From JABDOU01 sp041609995 (lineage in GTDB: Bacteria; Actinomycetota; Acidimicrobiia; Spongiisociales; SHLN01): 64,000 bases of DNA. Below the pieces are notes generated by a model. It saw only the letters and a list, made by a program, of their open reading frames with translations, did no database searches and was not told the origin of the DNA. The translations under genes were made by a program, and so were the position numbers. The stretch lies in contig JBFIPU010000002.1 of NCBI GenBank assembly GCA_041609995.1, positions 1 through 64,000 on the forward strand, in the 5' to 3' direction. Shown here piece after piece: positions 8,333 to 17,180 of the stretch (position 1 is the stretch's first letter; every line of letters begins with the position of its first letter).

Positions 8333-9384
8333 ACCTCCTGGAACAGGTATGGACGGAGGACGTCGACGCGTTCTTCGAAGCCGTCCGGGTGCAGATACCA
8401 CAGCATGGCGGTGACAGACGAGAGCAACGCGTTGCCATCCTGGGGGGTGAAGCAGAATCCGATGAGCTCGTTGCCGTTACGGACGGCCAAGGTTTCGATC
8501 GGGATCACCGTCTGGCTGAGGATGCGGCCGTACCATCCATGATCGCGCCCGAAGGAGAAGATCTGGTTGGCCGATTTCTTGTACGTTGTCGCCATGCGGG
8601 TGTTGGCGGCGATCCGCTCCATCGCCTCGTCCACACTCGTTTCGTGGTCAAGTTCGAGGCTGAACCAGAGGGAGTGCATGTATTGGGTGGGGACCTTCAT
8701 GGCCGATGACCACAGGTTCAGATCGTGGCCCAGCGTGGCGAAGAGATCGTGGGCGTCGCGAGCATGGTGAGTGCCGAACCGCTCATCGGCGTGGCCACCC
8801 ACAGTGGGGGCCGGAATGAAAGAGCCGTCCTGGCTGATGTCGTTGGCGCGCCGCATGCACAAGAATCTTCCGGAAATGAGGCGGCTCGTCCCGTCCCCGT
8901 CCAATGCCAGAGTCTTGATGAGCGAAGAGATGTTGTGGGTGTTGCACGAAACGATGTGGATGAACTTGTCCTCACCCTTTACCAGAGCTTGATCGTTGAT
9001 GCCGCGGGCGTACATCTTGCCGAATCCATACTCAGAGCCCTGGGCCAGGAATCCCAGCGGACCGTCGATCGACTCGTAGAGGGCGTCCTTGTTCTTGTTT
9101 CCGACGGGCGTGCAGTCGATGACGACCGAGGAGCGGGCGACGGCGTCGAACGCGCTCCATTTTGGTGTCACTCCAATGGCCTCAAAGCCGCTCCACCGAT
9201 CCTCGTCCACTGCCAGGCCGGCTCCGCGCCGGATCAGGTCATCGATCTTCGAACGTTCTTCGACGAGCGGGGTGCGTTTGTGAAAGGTGACCTCATCGAT
9301 GCCAAACGCTTCCCGGTTGTCGACGAGCAGACCGATGAGTGGCTCGCCGATGGTCCCAGTCCCGACCACGTGGACGATGTTCAT
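8329..9384 (-). CDS. Archaeal-type (type II) glyceraldehyde-3-phosphate dehydrogenase-like protein
   Basis: From ATG 9384 (GGGAG upstream) the protein has 351 residues. It begins with a Rossmann signature VVGTGTIGEPLIG, then VVIDCTPVGNKNKD and the active-site stretch HIVSCNTHN with Cys147. This matches the order and spacing of archaeal GAPDH (IDCTP, then VVSCNT). It is followed by MRRANDISQDG where archaeal enzymes have MRRGADP, and VPTQYMHSLW in place of TTLMHQH. I infer an NAD(P)-dependent phosphorylating GAPDH or close relative acting in gluconeogenesis. It lies seven bases after glpX, which supports that role. Enzymatic specificity is unproven. Confidence 0.75.
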   Translation of the reverse strand: MNIVHVVGTGTIGEPLIGLLVDNREAFGIDEVTFHKRTPLVEERSKIDDLIRRGAGLAVDEDRWSGFEAIGVTPKWSAFDAVARSSVVIDCTPVGNKNKDALYESIDGPLGFLAQGSEYGFGKMYARGINDQALVKGEDKFIHIVSCNTHNISSLIKTLALDGDGTSRLISGRFLCMRRANDISQDGSFIPAPTVGGHADERFGTHHARDAHDLFATLGHDLNLWSSAMKVPTQYMHSLWFSLELDHETSVDEAMERIAANTRMATTYKKSANQIFSFGRDHGWYGRILSQTVIPIETLAVRNGNELIGFCFTPQDGNALLSSVTAMLWYLHPDGFEERVDVLRPYLFQEV

Positions 9385-9391
9385 GTTCTCC

Positions 9392-10402
9392 CTACTCCTG
9401 CGTTGCGGCCGGACGGCCGGCCAAAAGCGCACTGATTTTACGAAGTCGTCCGAGGTCGTGCCGGGCGCTCATCCGGCGAATCGCTCCGGTTTTTGACCGC
9501 ATGACCATTGACTCCGTCAACACTTGGCTTCCTCGATACTGTACCCCCGACAACCACTCTCCGTCGGTTACGCCCGTGGCGGCGAAGTACACATTATCGG
9601 AGTTCACGAGGTCCGAGTGGGACAGAACCGACGAGATGTCGCGACCCGTTTCGCGGGCGTAGGCCTCCTCTTCGGGCGAGCGGGGCCACAGCCGACACTG
9701 GATGTCTCCACCGAGACATTTGAGGGCGGCGGCCGACAACACGGCCTCGGGCGATCCGCCGATTCCGAACAGGATGTCGATGCCGGAGTTCTCGATGGAC
9801 GTGGCGATCGCCCCCGCCACGTCACCGTCTTGGATGAGGCGAATCCGGGCGCCGGCCGCCCGCACATCGGCGATGAACTTCTCGTTACGCGGCCGCTGCA
9901 GGATGATGGCTGTCACGTCCTCGATGGACTTCTCGCGCGCTTTGGCCACCCGGGCCAGATTGTGGGCCACCGGCGCGTCCAGGTCGATCATGCCGGCCGC
10001 CTCCTGCCCCACAGCGATTTTGTCCATGTAAACGAGACTGCCGGGCGAGTACATGGAACCTGCATCCGACAAGGCAATCACGGAAACGGCGCCTGGCATG
10101 CCGTTGGCGGTCAGCGTCGTTCCGTCGAGCGGATCGACCGCCACATCGAGCTTGGGCCCCTTGCCGGTTCCGACCCGCTCGCCGTTGGCCAGCATCGGGG
10201 CACCGTCTTTTTCCCCTTCGCCGATGACGACCATTCCGTCGATGTCTACATAGTCGAGAATCAACCGCATGCCATCGACCGCTGCCTGATCCGCCGCTTC
10301 TTTGTCACCGCGGCCCTGATATCGGGCGGCGAGGATCGCAGCTGTCTCTGTCACCCGGGCGAGGTCAAGCCCGAGGTTGCGCTCTGGTGCTTCCGCCATC
10401 AT
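9392..10402 (-). CDS. glpX: Fructose-1,6-bisphosphatase class II GlpX
   Basis: The 336-residue protein shows the GlpX metal and substrate motifs VVIGEGEKDGAPM and AVDPLDGTTLTANGMPGAV, with the later FGIGGSPEAVLSAAALKCLGG region. The length is normal. It removes the 1-phosphate of fructose 1,6-bisphosphate, the irreversible step of gluconeogenesis. Two adjacent ATG codons open the gene. It is followed seven bases later by the type II GAPDH-like gene, forming a two-gene gluconeogenic unit downstream of aceA. Confidence 0.95.
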   Translation of the reverse strand: MMAEAPERNLGLDLARVTETAAILAARYQGRGDKEAADQAAVDGMRLILDYVDIDGMVVIGEGEKDGAPMLANGERVGTGKGPKLDVAVDPLDGTTLTANGMPGAVSVIALSDAGSMYSPGSLVYMDKIAVGQEAAGMIDLDAPVAHNLARVAKAREKSIEDVTAIILQRPRNEKFIADVRAAGARIRLIQDGDVAGAIATSIENSGIDILFGIGGSPEAVLSAAALKCLGGDIQCRLWPRSPEEEAYARETGRDISSVLSHSDLVNSDNVYFAATGVTDGEWLSGVQYRGSQVLTESMVMRSKTGAIRRMSARHDLGRLRKISALLAGRPAATQE

Positions 10403-10483
10403 CCTCCAGAATAGGAAGGGGAGAGGGACGGTGCTGGCCCATCTGGTCCAATTTGTCCTGGTCCCCCCGGTCCCATTGTTGTC

Positions 10484-11764
10484 CTAGAACTGTTCCTCTT
10501 CGGTGGAGCCGACCAGAGCCAGGGTGGAGGCGTTGCTCCCAGAGGCGATCACCTGGGCGACCTGATCGAAATAGCCCGCCCCGACTTCCCGCTGGTGGCG
10601 GGTTGCCGTATATCCATCCTCTTCCATGGTGAACTCGTGCTCCTGCAGCTGGACGTAGGCGGGCATGCCTTCGGCCGCATACCCGCGGGCGAGCTCGAAC
10701 ATCCCGGCGTTGAGGGCATGGAAGCCGGCCAGCGTGATGAACTGATACTTGTAGCCCATGGCGCCCAACTCCTTCTGAAACACAGCAATCGTGGCGTCAT
10801 CGAGATGCCGCTTCCAGTTGAAGGAGGGCGAGCAGTTATAGGCCATCATCTTTCCCGGGTGCTCGGCGCCGAGCCTCTCGGCGAACTCCCGAGCGATGTC
10901 GAGGTCGGGTGTGCTGGTCTCGCACCACACGAGGTCGGCGTACGGAGCGTAGGCCACGCCTCGGGCCACCGCCTGATCCATGCTGTTGTCGACCCGATGG
11001 AAGCCCTCGGCAGTCCGCTCTCCGGTCAGGAAGGGGCGATCGCGCTCATCGATGTCGGAGGTCAGCATGTCGGCTCCGAGAGAGTCGGTGCGGGCGACGA
11101 TCACCAGATCGACTCCAAGGACGTCGGCCGCCAGCCGCGCCGCCACCAGGCTCCGGATGTGCTGCTGGGTGGGGATGAGGACTTTCCCACCCATGTGGCC
11201 GCATTTCTTCTCGGAGGCCAGCTGGTCCTCGAGGTGGATGCCGGCTGCGCCGGCTTCGACGTAGGCCTTGACCAGCTCGTATACATTGAGCGCGCCCCCG
11301 AACCCGGCCTCGGCGTCCGCCATGATCGGCAGCATCCAATCGCGTGAGACCTTGCCCTCCGACCATTCGATCTGATCGGCGCGCATCAAGGCGCTGTTGA
11401 TGCGCTTGACGAGCTCGGGTCCGCTGTTGACGGGGTAGAGGCTCTGGTCGGGATAGACGTTGCCGCTGAGGTTGGCGTCGCCCGCCACCTGCCAACCGGA
11501 CAAATAGATCGACTGCAGCCCTGCCTTGGCCATCTGGACGGCCTGGCCGCCTGACATCGCGCCGAGAGATCGGACGAAGTCGCCGGAGGTGATCATCTTC
11601 CACAGCTTCTCCGCGCCGGTGCGGCTGATGACATGATCCCGGCGGATGGAACCCCGGAGCCTGACAACGTCCTCGGCGCTGTACGGCCGGGTGATACCGT
11701 TCCAACGTGGGTTGGTTTCCCAGTCCAGCTGGAGCGCTTCGATTTCCTGCTGCATGGTTGTCAT
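10484..11764 (-). CDS. aceA: Isocitrate lyase
   Basis: This 426-residue enzyme splits isocitrate into glyoxylate and succinate, the first step of the glyoxylate shunt. The hallmark SEKKCGHMGGKVLIPTQQH with catalytic Cys is present near residue 190, as are LSGWQVAGDAN and the MAYNCSPSFNWK motif. The length matches the actinobacterial AceA class. It lies 18 bases downstream of aceB on the same strand, so the two shunt enzymes are likely co-transcribed. The divergent RamB-like gene suggests control by acetate or acyl-CoA status. Confidence 0.97.
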   Translation of the reverse strand: MTTMQQEIEALQLDWETNPRWNGITRPYSAEDVVRLRGSIRRDHVISRTGAEKLWKMITSGDFVRSLGAMSGGQAVQMAKAGLQSIYLSGWQVAGDANLSGNVYPDQSLYPVNSGPELVKRINSALMRADQIEWSEGKVSRDWMLPIMADAEAGFGGALNVYELVKAYVEAGAAGIHLEDQLASEKKCGHMGGKVLIPTQQHIRSLVAARLAADVLGVDLVIVARTDSLGADMLTSDIDERDRPFLTGERTAEGFHRVDNSMDQAVARGVAYAPYADLVWCETSTPDLDIAREFAERLGAEHPGKMMAYNCSPSFNWKRHLDDATIAVFQKELGAMGYKYQFITLAGFHALNAGMFELARGYAAEGMPAYVQLQEHEFTMEEDGYTATRHQREVGAGYFDQVAQVIASGSNASTLALVGSTEEEQF

Positions 11765-11782
11765 GTGTCTCCTTCTCGGGAT

Positions 11783-13372
11783 CTAGGTGCTGACGGCCTG
11801 GGGGAGCAGCTCTTGGGCAGGGATCGTGAGGAACTCTTCGAAGTTCTCTGATAGGGCCACCTGCAGGAACACCGATGAGGCGCGGGCGACGCCCAGCTGT
11901 TCGTAGGCGTCATCACCCATCTCTTCCCGCCATCGGGCGAGCTCCTCCGCTGTCAGCTCATGGACCAGTTCGGTCGTGACGGCCCGGCCGTCGTCGAGGC
12001 TGGCCCCGTGGCGGACCCACTGCCAGATCTGGGAGCGGCTGATTTCGGCGGTCGCCGCGTCCTCCATGAGGTTGAAGATGGCGGCGGCTCCGGTCCCGTT
12101 TATCCAGGAGGTGATGTAGCGAATACCGACCGAGATGTTCTTGCGAAGGCCCGCCTCGGTGATCGTTCCGGTGGGCACGGCGAGCAAGTCTGCCTGTGTG
12201 ATCCAGCCGACCGGTCCCGGATTGGCGATCTGGTTCGGTGCGCCGCCGAGGACCCGGGCGAAAGCATCCATGGCGACGTCGATCAGGTCCGGGTGGGCAA
12301 CCCAGGTGCCATCGTGACCCTTGTGGGCCTCCTTGTCCTTGTCAGCCTTGACCTTGGCCAGCGCCCGATCCGTGATGGTGGGGTTGGACCGATCCGGGAT
12401 GAATGCCGCCATGCCCCCCATGGCGTGTGCTCCCCGGCGGTGGCAGGTGTGAACGAGGAGATCGGTGTACGCCTCCATGAACGGCACCGACATCGTCACC
12501 TGGTCCCGATCCGGCATCACGAACGCCGGATCACTCCGGAGCTTCTTGATGACCGAAAAGATGTAGTCCCAGCGGCCGGCGTTGAGGCCGGCGGAGTGAT
12601 TCCTCAGCTCGTAGAGGATCTCGTTCATCTCGAAAGCAGCCGGCAGTGTCTCGATGAGGACGGTTGCCTTGATTGTGCCCTGCGCGATGTCGAGGTGATC
12701 CTGGCTGAAGACAAACACGTCATTCCAGAGGCGAGCTTCGAGGTGTGACTCGAGCTTGGGAAGGTAGTAATACGGTCCGGTGCCGCGAGAGATCAGTTCT
12801 CGCCCATTGTGAAAGAGATACATCCCGAAATCGAACAGCGACGCACTCAGAGGCTCGCCGTCGATCGTGACGCTTCGCTCTTCTAGGTGCCATCCCCGCG
12901 GTCGGACCATCAGCACTGCCAGCTGCTCTCCGAGCTGGTAGATCTTGCCGTTCTGCTCGAGCTCGATCGATCGTCGCACGGCGTCCTTCAGGTTGATCTG
13001 GCCGCCGATCGTGTTGGCGTAGGTGGGAGAGTTGGAATCCTCGAAATCGGCCATGAACGCCTTGGCCCCACTGTTGAGAGCATTGATGATCATCTTGCGA
13101 TCGACCGGGCCGGTGATCTCGACCGTGCGGTTCTCGAGGTCCGGCGGAATCGGGGCGATGGTCCAGTCGCTCGTCCGGATCGACTCGGTGGAAGGAAGGA
13201 AATCGGGTTTCACGCCCCGATCAAACGCCTCCTGGCGACCGCGGCGGGTATCGAGCAGCGCAAGGCGCCGGTGATCGAACCGTCGGTGGAGCTCCGCCAC
13301 GAACGCAAGGGCGTCTTCTGTGAGGATTTCGGAGGCTCGTGGGTGGTCCGACGGGGTGTGATGGATGTTCAT
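11783..13372 (-). CDS. aceB: Malate synthase A
   Basis: The 529-residue protein is the A-isoform malate synthase that condenses glyoxylate with acetyl-CoA. Recognisable segments are GPVDRKMIINALNSGAKAFM, ADFEDSNSPTYAN, VMVRPRGWHLEE, and the catalytic-end region GIRYITSWINGTGAAAIFNL. The start ATG 13372 follows an A+T-rich stretch on the minus strand with inverted repeats further upstream. It is the first gene of the aceB-aceA pair and is divergent from the RamB-like regulator. Confidence 0.96.
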   Translation of the reverse strand: MNIHHTPSDHPRASEILTEDALAFVAELHRRFDHRRLALLDTRRGRQEAFDRGVKPDFLPSTESIRTSDWTIAPIPPDLENRTVEITGPVDRKMIINALNSGAKAFMADFEDSNSPTYANTIGGQINLKDAVRRSIELEQNGKIYQLGEQLAVLMVRPRGWHLEERSVTIDGEPLSASLFDFGMYLFHNGRELISRGTGPYYYLPKLESHLEARLWNDVFVFSQDHLDIAQGTIKATVLIETLPAAFEMNEILYELRNHSAGLNAGRWDYIFSVIKKLRSDPAFVMPDRDQVTMSVPFMEAYTDLLVHTCHRRGAHAMGGMAAFIPDRSNPTITDRALAKVKADKDKEAHKGHDGTWVAHPDLIDVAMDAFARVLGGAPNQIANPGPVGWITQADLLAVPTGTITEAGLRKNISVGIRYITSWINGTGAAAIFNLMEDAATAEISRSQIWQWVRHGASLDDGRAVTTELVHELTAEELARWREEMGDDAYEQLGVARASSVFLQVALSENFEEFLTIPAQELLPQAVST

Positions 13373-13383
13373 ACGCTCATAAT

Positions 13384-13444
13384 TATTGATAGATTTTCGA
13401 CCGCCGACAGATTCGCCCGGTAAGAATGAGTGATATTATCAATA
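13384..13444. promoter_or_regulatory. Paired A+T-rich inverted repeats upstream of aceB
   Basis: TATTGATA (13384-13391) and its exact inverse TATCAATA (13437-13444) flank the probable aceB promoter. The second is nested with the perfect palindrome TGATA-T-TATCA (13431-13441). They stand out in a G+C-rich background and lie between aceB and the divergent RamB-like regulator. I infer operator or promoter elements. The sequence does not match the corynebacterial RamB box as I know it. Confidence 0.45.
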
Positions 13445-13650
13445 GGGCAAGATCTGCACAGTCGCGAGCGGGCGAGCAAACGAGCATCGGGCGCGACTCG
13501 CCAATGGCGGGCCCGACCGTGACGAGGCAGGTCAGAAACCACCGGAAGAAGCCGATCGAAAGCAAAAGACGACCGATCCCGGACATGAGATCACGGGGTT
13601 CGGGTGGCAGCCACCCGAACCATCGGACCCGGATAGGAGACACAGCACAC

Positions 13651-13738
13651 GTGAACACGGACACATGAACACGGACACATGAACACGGACACATGAACAC
13701 GGACACATGAACACCGACACATGAACACCGACACATGA
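13651..13738 (+). promoter_or_regulatory. Leader of six overlapping 5-codon mini-ORFs before the RamB-like gene
   Basis: AGGAG (13635-13639) precedes GTG 13651, which opens a 5-codon frame ending TGA. Inside each stop lies the next start (ATGA overlap). Successive mini-ORFs begin at 13651 (GTG), 13665, 13679, 13693, 13707 and 13721 (ATG). Each encodes Met-Asn-Thr-Asp-Thr and stops on a TGA overlapping the next ATG. The seventh start, 13735, opens the regulator. The regulator start itself has no Shine-Dalgarno sequence, so its translation may depend on stop-start reinitiation through the chain. Confidence 0.6.
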
Positions 13739-13750
13739 ACACCGGGACAT
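13653..13750. repeat. 14-bp tandem repeat, seven units
   Basis: The unit GAACACGGACACAT is repeated head to tail seven times. Units 1-4 are identical, units 5-6 change CGG to CCG, and unit 7 diverges (CCGGGACAT). Fourteen is one less than five codons, so each unit shifts the frame by one and places a stop across the next start. The last unit forms the N-terminal codons of the RamB-like regulator. Confidence 0.95.
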
Positions 13751-15180
13751 TTGGCCGAAGAGTTCGCCACTTCCGGAAGGAAGCGGGACTCACCCTCGAG
13801 GAATTGGGGGCGCTGGTCGGCAGGCCCGCACCGTACCTGTCCAACATCGAGACCGGCAAGCGGGAGCCGAAGCTGGGCGTAGTTCAGGACCTGGCAAATG
13901 CGCTGGGGATCAGCTCACAAGCGCTGCTGGAGGAGACCGCGCCCACCGAACGCGACCGCCTCGAGCTCGAGCTGGAGACGGCCCAACGCCATCCGTTGTA
14001 TGCCGAGCTCGGCTTGCCACACCTCAAGCCCACGGCCAGGATGCCCGACCTCGCCCTCCACCATCTGGTGGAGCTGTTTCGGGGGATGGTTTCGTCACGC
14101 GAGCTCGCCCCGGACGCGATGCGGGTGGCGACGACCCAGCTTCGTTCCGAGATGGCGCGCCGCGACAACTACGTCGGCGAGATCGAGGACGTTGCCAGCG
14201 CCACGCTGGCCAAGTCCTCTTACCAGGGAACCGGGCCGGTGGCGCAAGCGCAGCTGTTGGAGATCCTCGATGCGTTCGGCTTCTCGATTGCCCGGGTGTC
14301 CGACCTTCCGCGGACGACGCGCTCGGTCGCCGATCTCGCCAACCGAACCATCTACCTTCCCCAACGGGACGCTCTTCGGACCCGTGACGCCCGGTCTGTC
14401 CTGCTGCAGACCCTCGCCCATTTCGCGCTGGAGCACGTCGACCCCGAAGACCTCGAAACGTTTCTTCGTCAGCGTATCGAGGCCAACTACTTCGCCGGAG
14501 CGGTGCTGGCGCCGGAAGAGGCCGCCGTGGCGTTTCTGCGGGCCGAGCAAGAGGATCGGAACCTGTCGGTGGGCGATCTGAAAGAGGTCTTTTACGTGTC
14601 GTATCAGATGGCGGCCCACCGATTCACCAACCTCGCCACCCGCCACCTCGATATCCCGGTTCACCTCGTGCGGAGCGACGAGGCCGGGATCATCTGGCAG
14701 GTCTATGAGAACAACGGCGTACCGCTGCCCCGGGCGGCCGATGGCAGCGTCGAGGGCCAGCGGCTGTGCAAGGAGTGGGGAACGCGAGCTGTCTTCAAGT
14801 CACCCGACAAATACTCGCTTCACTACCAGTACACCGACACCACCAACGGCACCTACTGGTGCGCGTCGCACATCATCGTCGACAGTGAGCCGTTGCATGC
14901 GGTCACGGTCGGCACCGACTTCGAGCATGTTCGGTTCTTCCGCGGAAGGGAAACCGAGCGCCATACGGCCAGCGGGTGCCCGGACGGGCCGTGCTGCCGG
15001 ACGCCTTCGCCGGGCCTGGCGGAGCGCTGGGCGGGGCACGTGTGGCCGTCCGTGATCGGACGCTCTCATCCTGGAGCACCGGTTCCTGGTGTCTTCGCCG
15101 GTGTCGACATGGTCGAGATCTACGAATTCCTTGAAACACATGCACAAGACGAGAATCAGATATCGGATCGGGTAGAGTGA
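13735..15180 (+). CDS. ramB: RamB-like XRE/ScfR family transcriptional regulator
   Basis: This 481-residue regulator has an N-terminal XRE helix-turn-helix (residues 7-62, LTLEELGALVGRPAPYLSNI). A central IrrE-like domain (LLQTLAHFALEHVD) follows. The C-terminal domain is of the short-chain fatty acyl regulator type, with FPVHLVRSDEAGIIWQVYEN-like spacing and a Cys cluster SGCPDGPCCR. In corynebacteria RamB represses aceA/aceB and acetate genes, and here the gene diverges from aceB, so the same role is likely. ATG 13735 was chosen because the other ATGs of the 14-bp repeat run into stops after five codons. Confidence 0.85.
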   Translation: MNTGTFGRRVRHFRKEAGLTLEELGALVGRPAPYLSNIETGKREPKLGVVQDLANALGISSQALLEETAPTERDRLELELETAQRHPLYAELGLPHLKPTARMPDLALHHLVELFRGMVSSRELAPDAMRVATTQLRSEMARRDNYVGEIEDVASATLAKSSYQGTGPVAQAQLLEILDAFGFSIARVSDLPRTTRSVADLANRTIYLPQRDALRTRDARSVLLQTLAHFALEHVDPEDLETFLRQRIEANYFAGAVLAPEEAAVAFLRAEQEDRNLSVGDLKEVFYVSYQMAAHRFTNLATRHLDIPVHLVRSDEAGIIWQVYENNGVPLPRAADGSVEGQRLCKEWGTRAVFKSPDKYSLHYQYTDTTNGTYWCASHIIVDSEPLHAVTVGTDFEHVRFFRGRETERHTASGCPDGPCCRTPSPGLAERWAGHVWPSVIGRSHPGAPVPGVFAGVDMVEIYEFLETHAQDENQISDRVE

Positions 15181-15334
15181 TTCCTGCGTGACCACGGCGC
15201 GCGCTGCGTGGTGGTCTCGCATAACCCGAATGCCGGCGCCATTCCGATGCCGCGGCAGAAGGCTGATGCAGCGAGGGCAACAGAGCCGGGCAAGAAACGG
15301 GAGAAACGGTTACGCGTTGAGAGGCTGCGCAGCC

Positions 15335-16162
15335 ATGCGGGGAAAAACCAGGCGGGTCAAGATTGGGCGGGGCACCCGGGCGCCAGCGAGCGCGCCATCG
15401 CCCACCCCCACCCCCACCCATCGTGATGATGCAGGGCTGAATGATGCAGGGCCGAGCGACGTTCCCGCAGGCGCCTTCAGCGGCATCTTCCAGAGCTGGG
15501 TGGTGGGTGTTTCCACGATCGCCATGGTCCTGCTGTTCTTCCTGGCTCGCGAGAGCCTCGAATCGTTGGCGATCGAGGACGGTCCCCTGGAGAATCTGAC
15601 GGCGCTCCTCTATGGAGTGGCGACGGTGGCCTTCCTGGTGGCGGTCCGCCGCCGCAGCGCAGGCGTGGTGTGGCTCTTGATCCTGGCTGCCGCCTCGCTA
15701 TTCGTGGCAGGCGAGGAGATCAGCTGGGGGCAGCGGATATTCGGCTGGTCGACGCCCGCCGGCATGGCCGAGATCAACGTGCAGGACGAGACGACGATCC
15801 ACAACATTGAGGGTATCCACGGCAACATCCGGGCACTGGCGGTGCTGTTCGTCGCCGCCTTCTGCGTGTTGTTACCCCTGACGAATCGGTACCTGTCACC
15901 GTTGCGAGCCGCATATCGGCGGCTGGCGATCCCGATCTTTCCGGTGTCGGCTCTGCCCTGGGTCGCCATGGCCATCGGTTTCATGCTGGTGCCGCGCTTG
16001 GTCGCCGAGCACGTGGGATCCCTCGACGAGATCGGCGAGACCGCCTTGGGTGTGGCATTTGCGATGTTCGGCTGGGTCTACGCTGTCAAACCCAGGATGC
16101 GGGAAGCGCCGCCGTCGATCGGATCGGCGGCCGATCCTTCGAGGTTCTCGCAGGCGAGCTAG
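15335..16162 (+). CDS. Multi-pass membrane protein of unknown function
   Basis: The protein has five or six hydrophobic helices starting near GIFQSWVVGVSTIAMVLLFF. A conserved-looking polar motif GEEISWGQRIFGWSTP follows the third helix, and the C-terminal tail is soluble. I know this EEISWGQR motif from uncharacterised bacterial membrane proteins but cannot assign a function. The start is uncertain: the frame is open from GTG 15188, ATG 15266 and ATG 15335, all without a good ribosome site, and the first part is low-complexity Ala/Pro/Thr. I report ATG 15335. It ends five bases before the convergent YajQ gene. Confidence 0.7.
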   Translation: MRGKTRRVKIGRGTRAPASAPSPTPTPTHRDDAGLNDAGPSDVPAGAFSGIFQSWVVGVSTIAMVLLFFLARESLESLAIEDGPLENLTALLYGVATVAFLVAVRRRSAGVVWLLILAAASLFVAGEEISWGQRIFGWSTPAGMAEINVQDETTIHNIEGIHGNIRALAVLFVAAFCVLLPLTNRYLSPLRAAYRRLAIPIFPVSALPWVAMAIGFMLVPRLVAEHVGSLDEIGETALGVAFAMFGWVYAVKPRMREAPPSIGSAADPSRFSQAS

Positions 16163-16166
16163 CCGG

Positions 16167-16652
16167 CTAGTCGCGGAAATTCGTGTACTGAAGCGGGAGC
16201 GGCACGTCCATTTCTTTGACGGCGGCAATGGCGGTCTGGAGGTCATCGCGCTTCTTGCCCGTCACCCGCAGCTGGTCGCCCTGGATCTGTACCTGCACTT
16301 TCAGCTTCAGATCACGGACGTGCTTGGAGATCGCCTTGGCGTGTTCTTGCTCGATGCCTGAATTCAATCGAAACACGGCCTGCGACCGGCCCCCGCCGAT
16401 TTCGGTCGGGTCGCCACCGCTGAGGGCCTTGAGGGACACCCCGCGCTTGATGAGCTTGCTCTGGAGGACGTCGATCGCTGCCCTGACCCGGTCTTCGGTC
16501 GAAGACCCCACGGTGATGGTGTCGTCGCCCAGCGAAAGGCTCGTGCCGGTGTTCTTGAAGTCGTAGCGGTTGACGACTTCCCGATTGGCCTGGTCGACGG
16601 CGTTGCGGACCTCCTGCAGATCGATCTCACTCACGATGTCGAAGCTGGGCAT
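16167..16652 (-). CDS. YajQ family nucleotide-binding protein
   Basis: From ATG 16652 the protein has 161 residues, the usual YajQ length. It begins MPSFDIVSEIDLQEVRNAVD and contains the two ferredoxin-like repeats typical of the family (NRYDFKNTG near the start, LKVQVQIQGDQLRVTGKKRD near the end). YajQ proteins bind nucleotides including cyclic di-GMP in some bacteria and act as adaptor or regulatory proteins. A longer frame to 16718 exists but the extra 22 residues are not family-like. It is convergent with the membrane protein and divergent from msrB. Confidence 0.93.
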   Translation of the reverse strand: MPSFDIVSEIDLQEVRNAVDQANREVVNRYDFKNTGTSLSLGDDTITVGSSTEDRVRAAIDVLQSKLIKRGVSLKALSGGDPTEIGGGRSQAVFRLNSGIEQEHAKAISKHVRDLKLKVQVQIQGDQLRVTGKKRDDLQTAIAAVKEMDVPLPLQYTNFRD

Positions 16653-16735
16653 GCGGGCAGAATAGCCACCGGTCAGGAACAGTTTGTTGCCGGCCGCCGT
16701 TAAGAAAGTGCTTGCCACATGAAGGAGACCGTGCG

Positions 16736-17131
16736 ATGGAGAGCTTGACCGAAACCGAATGGCGCGAGCGCCTCACACCCCAGCAGTTCGAGGTACTCCG
16801 CAACGCTGCGACCGAACCCCCGTTCACGGGGATCTACTGGGACGAGAAGGCTCCGGGTGTCTACAAGTGCGCTGGGTGCGGGTCGGAGCTCTTCGTCTCG
16901 GATACCAAGTTCGAGTCGGGGAGCGGTTGGCCCAGCTTCTGGGAGCCGATCTCCGACGACGCGGTGGCGCTGAAAGAAGACCGGTCCCACTTCATGGTGC
17001 GGACCGAGGTCGTCTGCGCCACCTGCGACGGTCACCTCGGACACGTCTTCGAGGACGGCCCGGCTCCGACCGGACTGCGGTACTGCATGAACTCGGTGGC
17101 GTTAGAGCTCGAAGCGGCCGAGGATGCCTGA
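16736..17131 (+). CDS. msrB: Peptide-methionine (R)-S-oxide reductase MsrB
   Basis: AAGGAG eight bases upstream selects ATG 16736 rather than the in-frame ATG at 16712, giving 131 residues. The two zinc CxxC pairs (Cys45/48 in CAGCGS, Cys94/97 in CATCDG) and the catalytic Cys117 in RYCMNS are all present, with SGSGWPSFWEPI between. It reduces methionine-R-sulfoxide in proteins, using thioredoxin for recycling. The catalytic residue is an ordinary cysteine codon, unlike the TlpA-like gene at 2.4 kb. Confidence 0.96.
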   Translation: MESLTETEWRERLTPQQFEVLRNAATEPPFTGIYWDEKAPGVYKCAGCGSELFVSDTKFESGSGWPSFWEPISDDAVALKEDRSHFMVRTEVVCATCDGHLGHVFEDGPAPTGLRYCMNSVALELEAAEDA

Positions 17132-17180
17132 GGGTGATGCATCCCCTCGCTGACGGGACCCCGTGAGCGTGCGGGGTCGA

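Noticed and set aside
13653..13750. CRISPR-like or phase-variable repeat
   Set aside because: There are no spacers, the unit is only 14 bp, and a change in unit number does not alter the downstream frame because each unit ends in its own stop.
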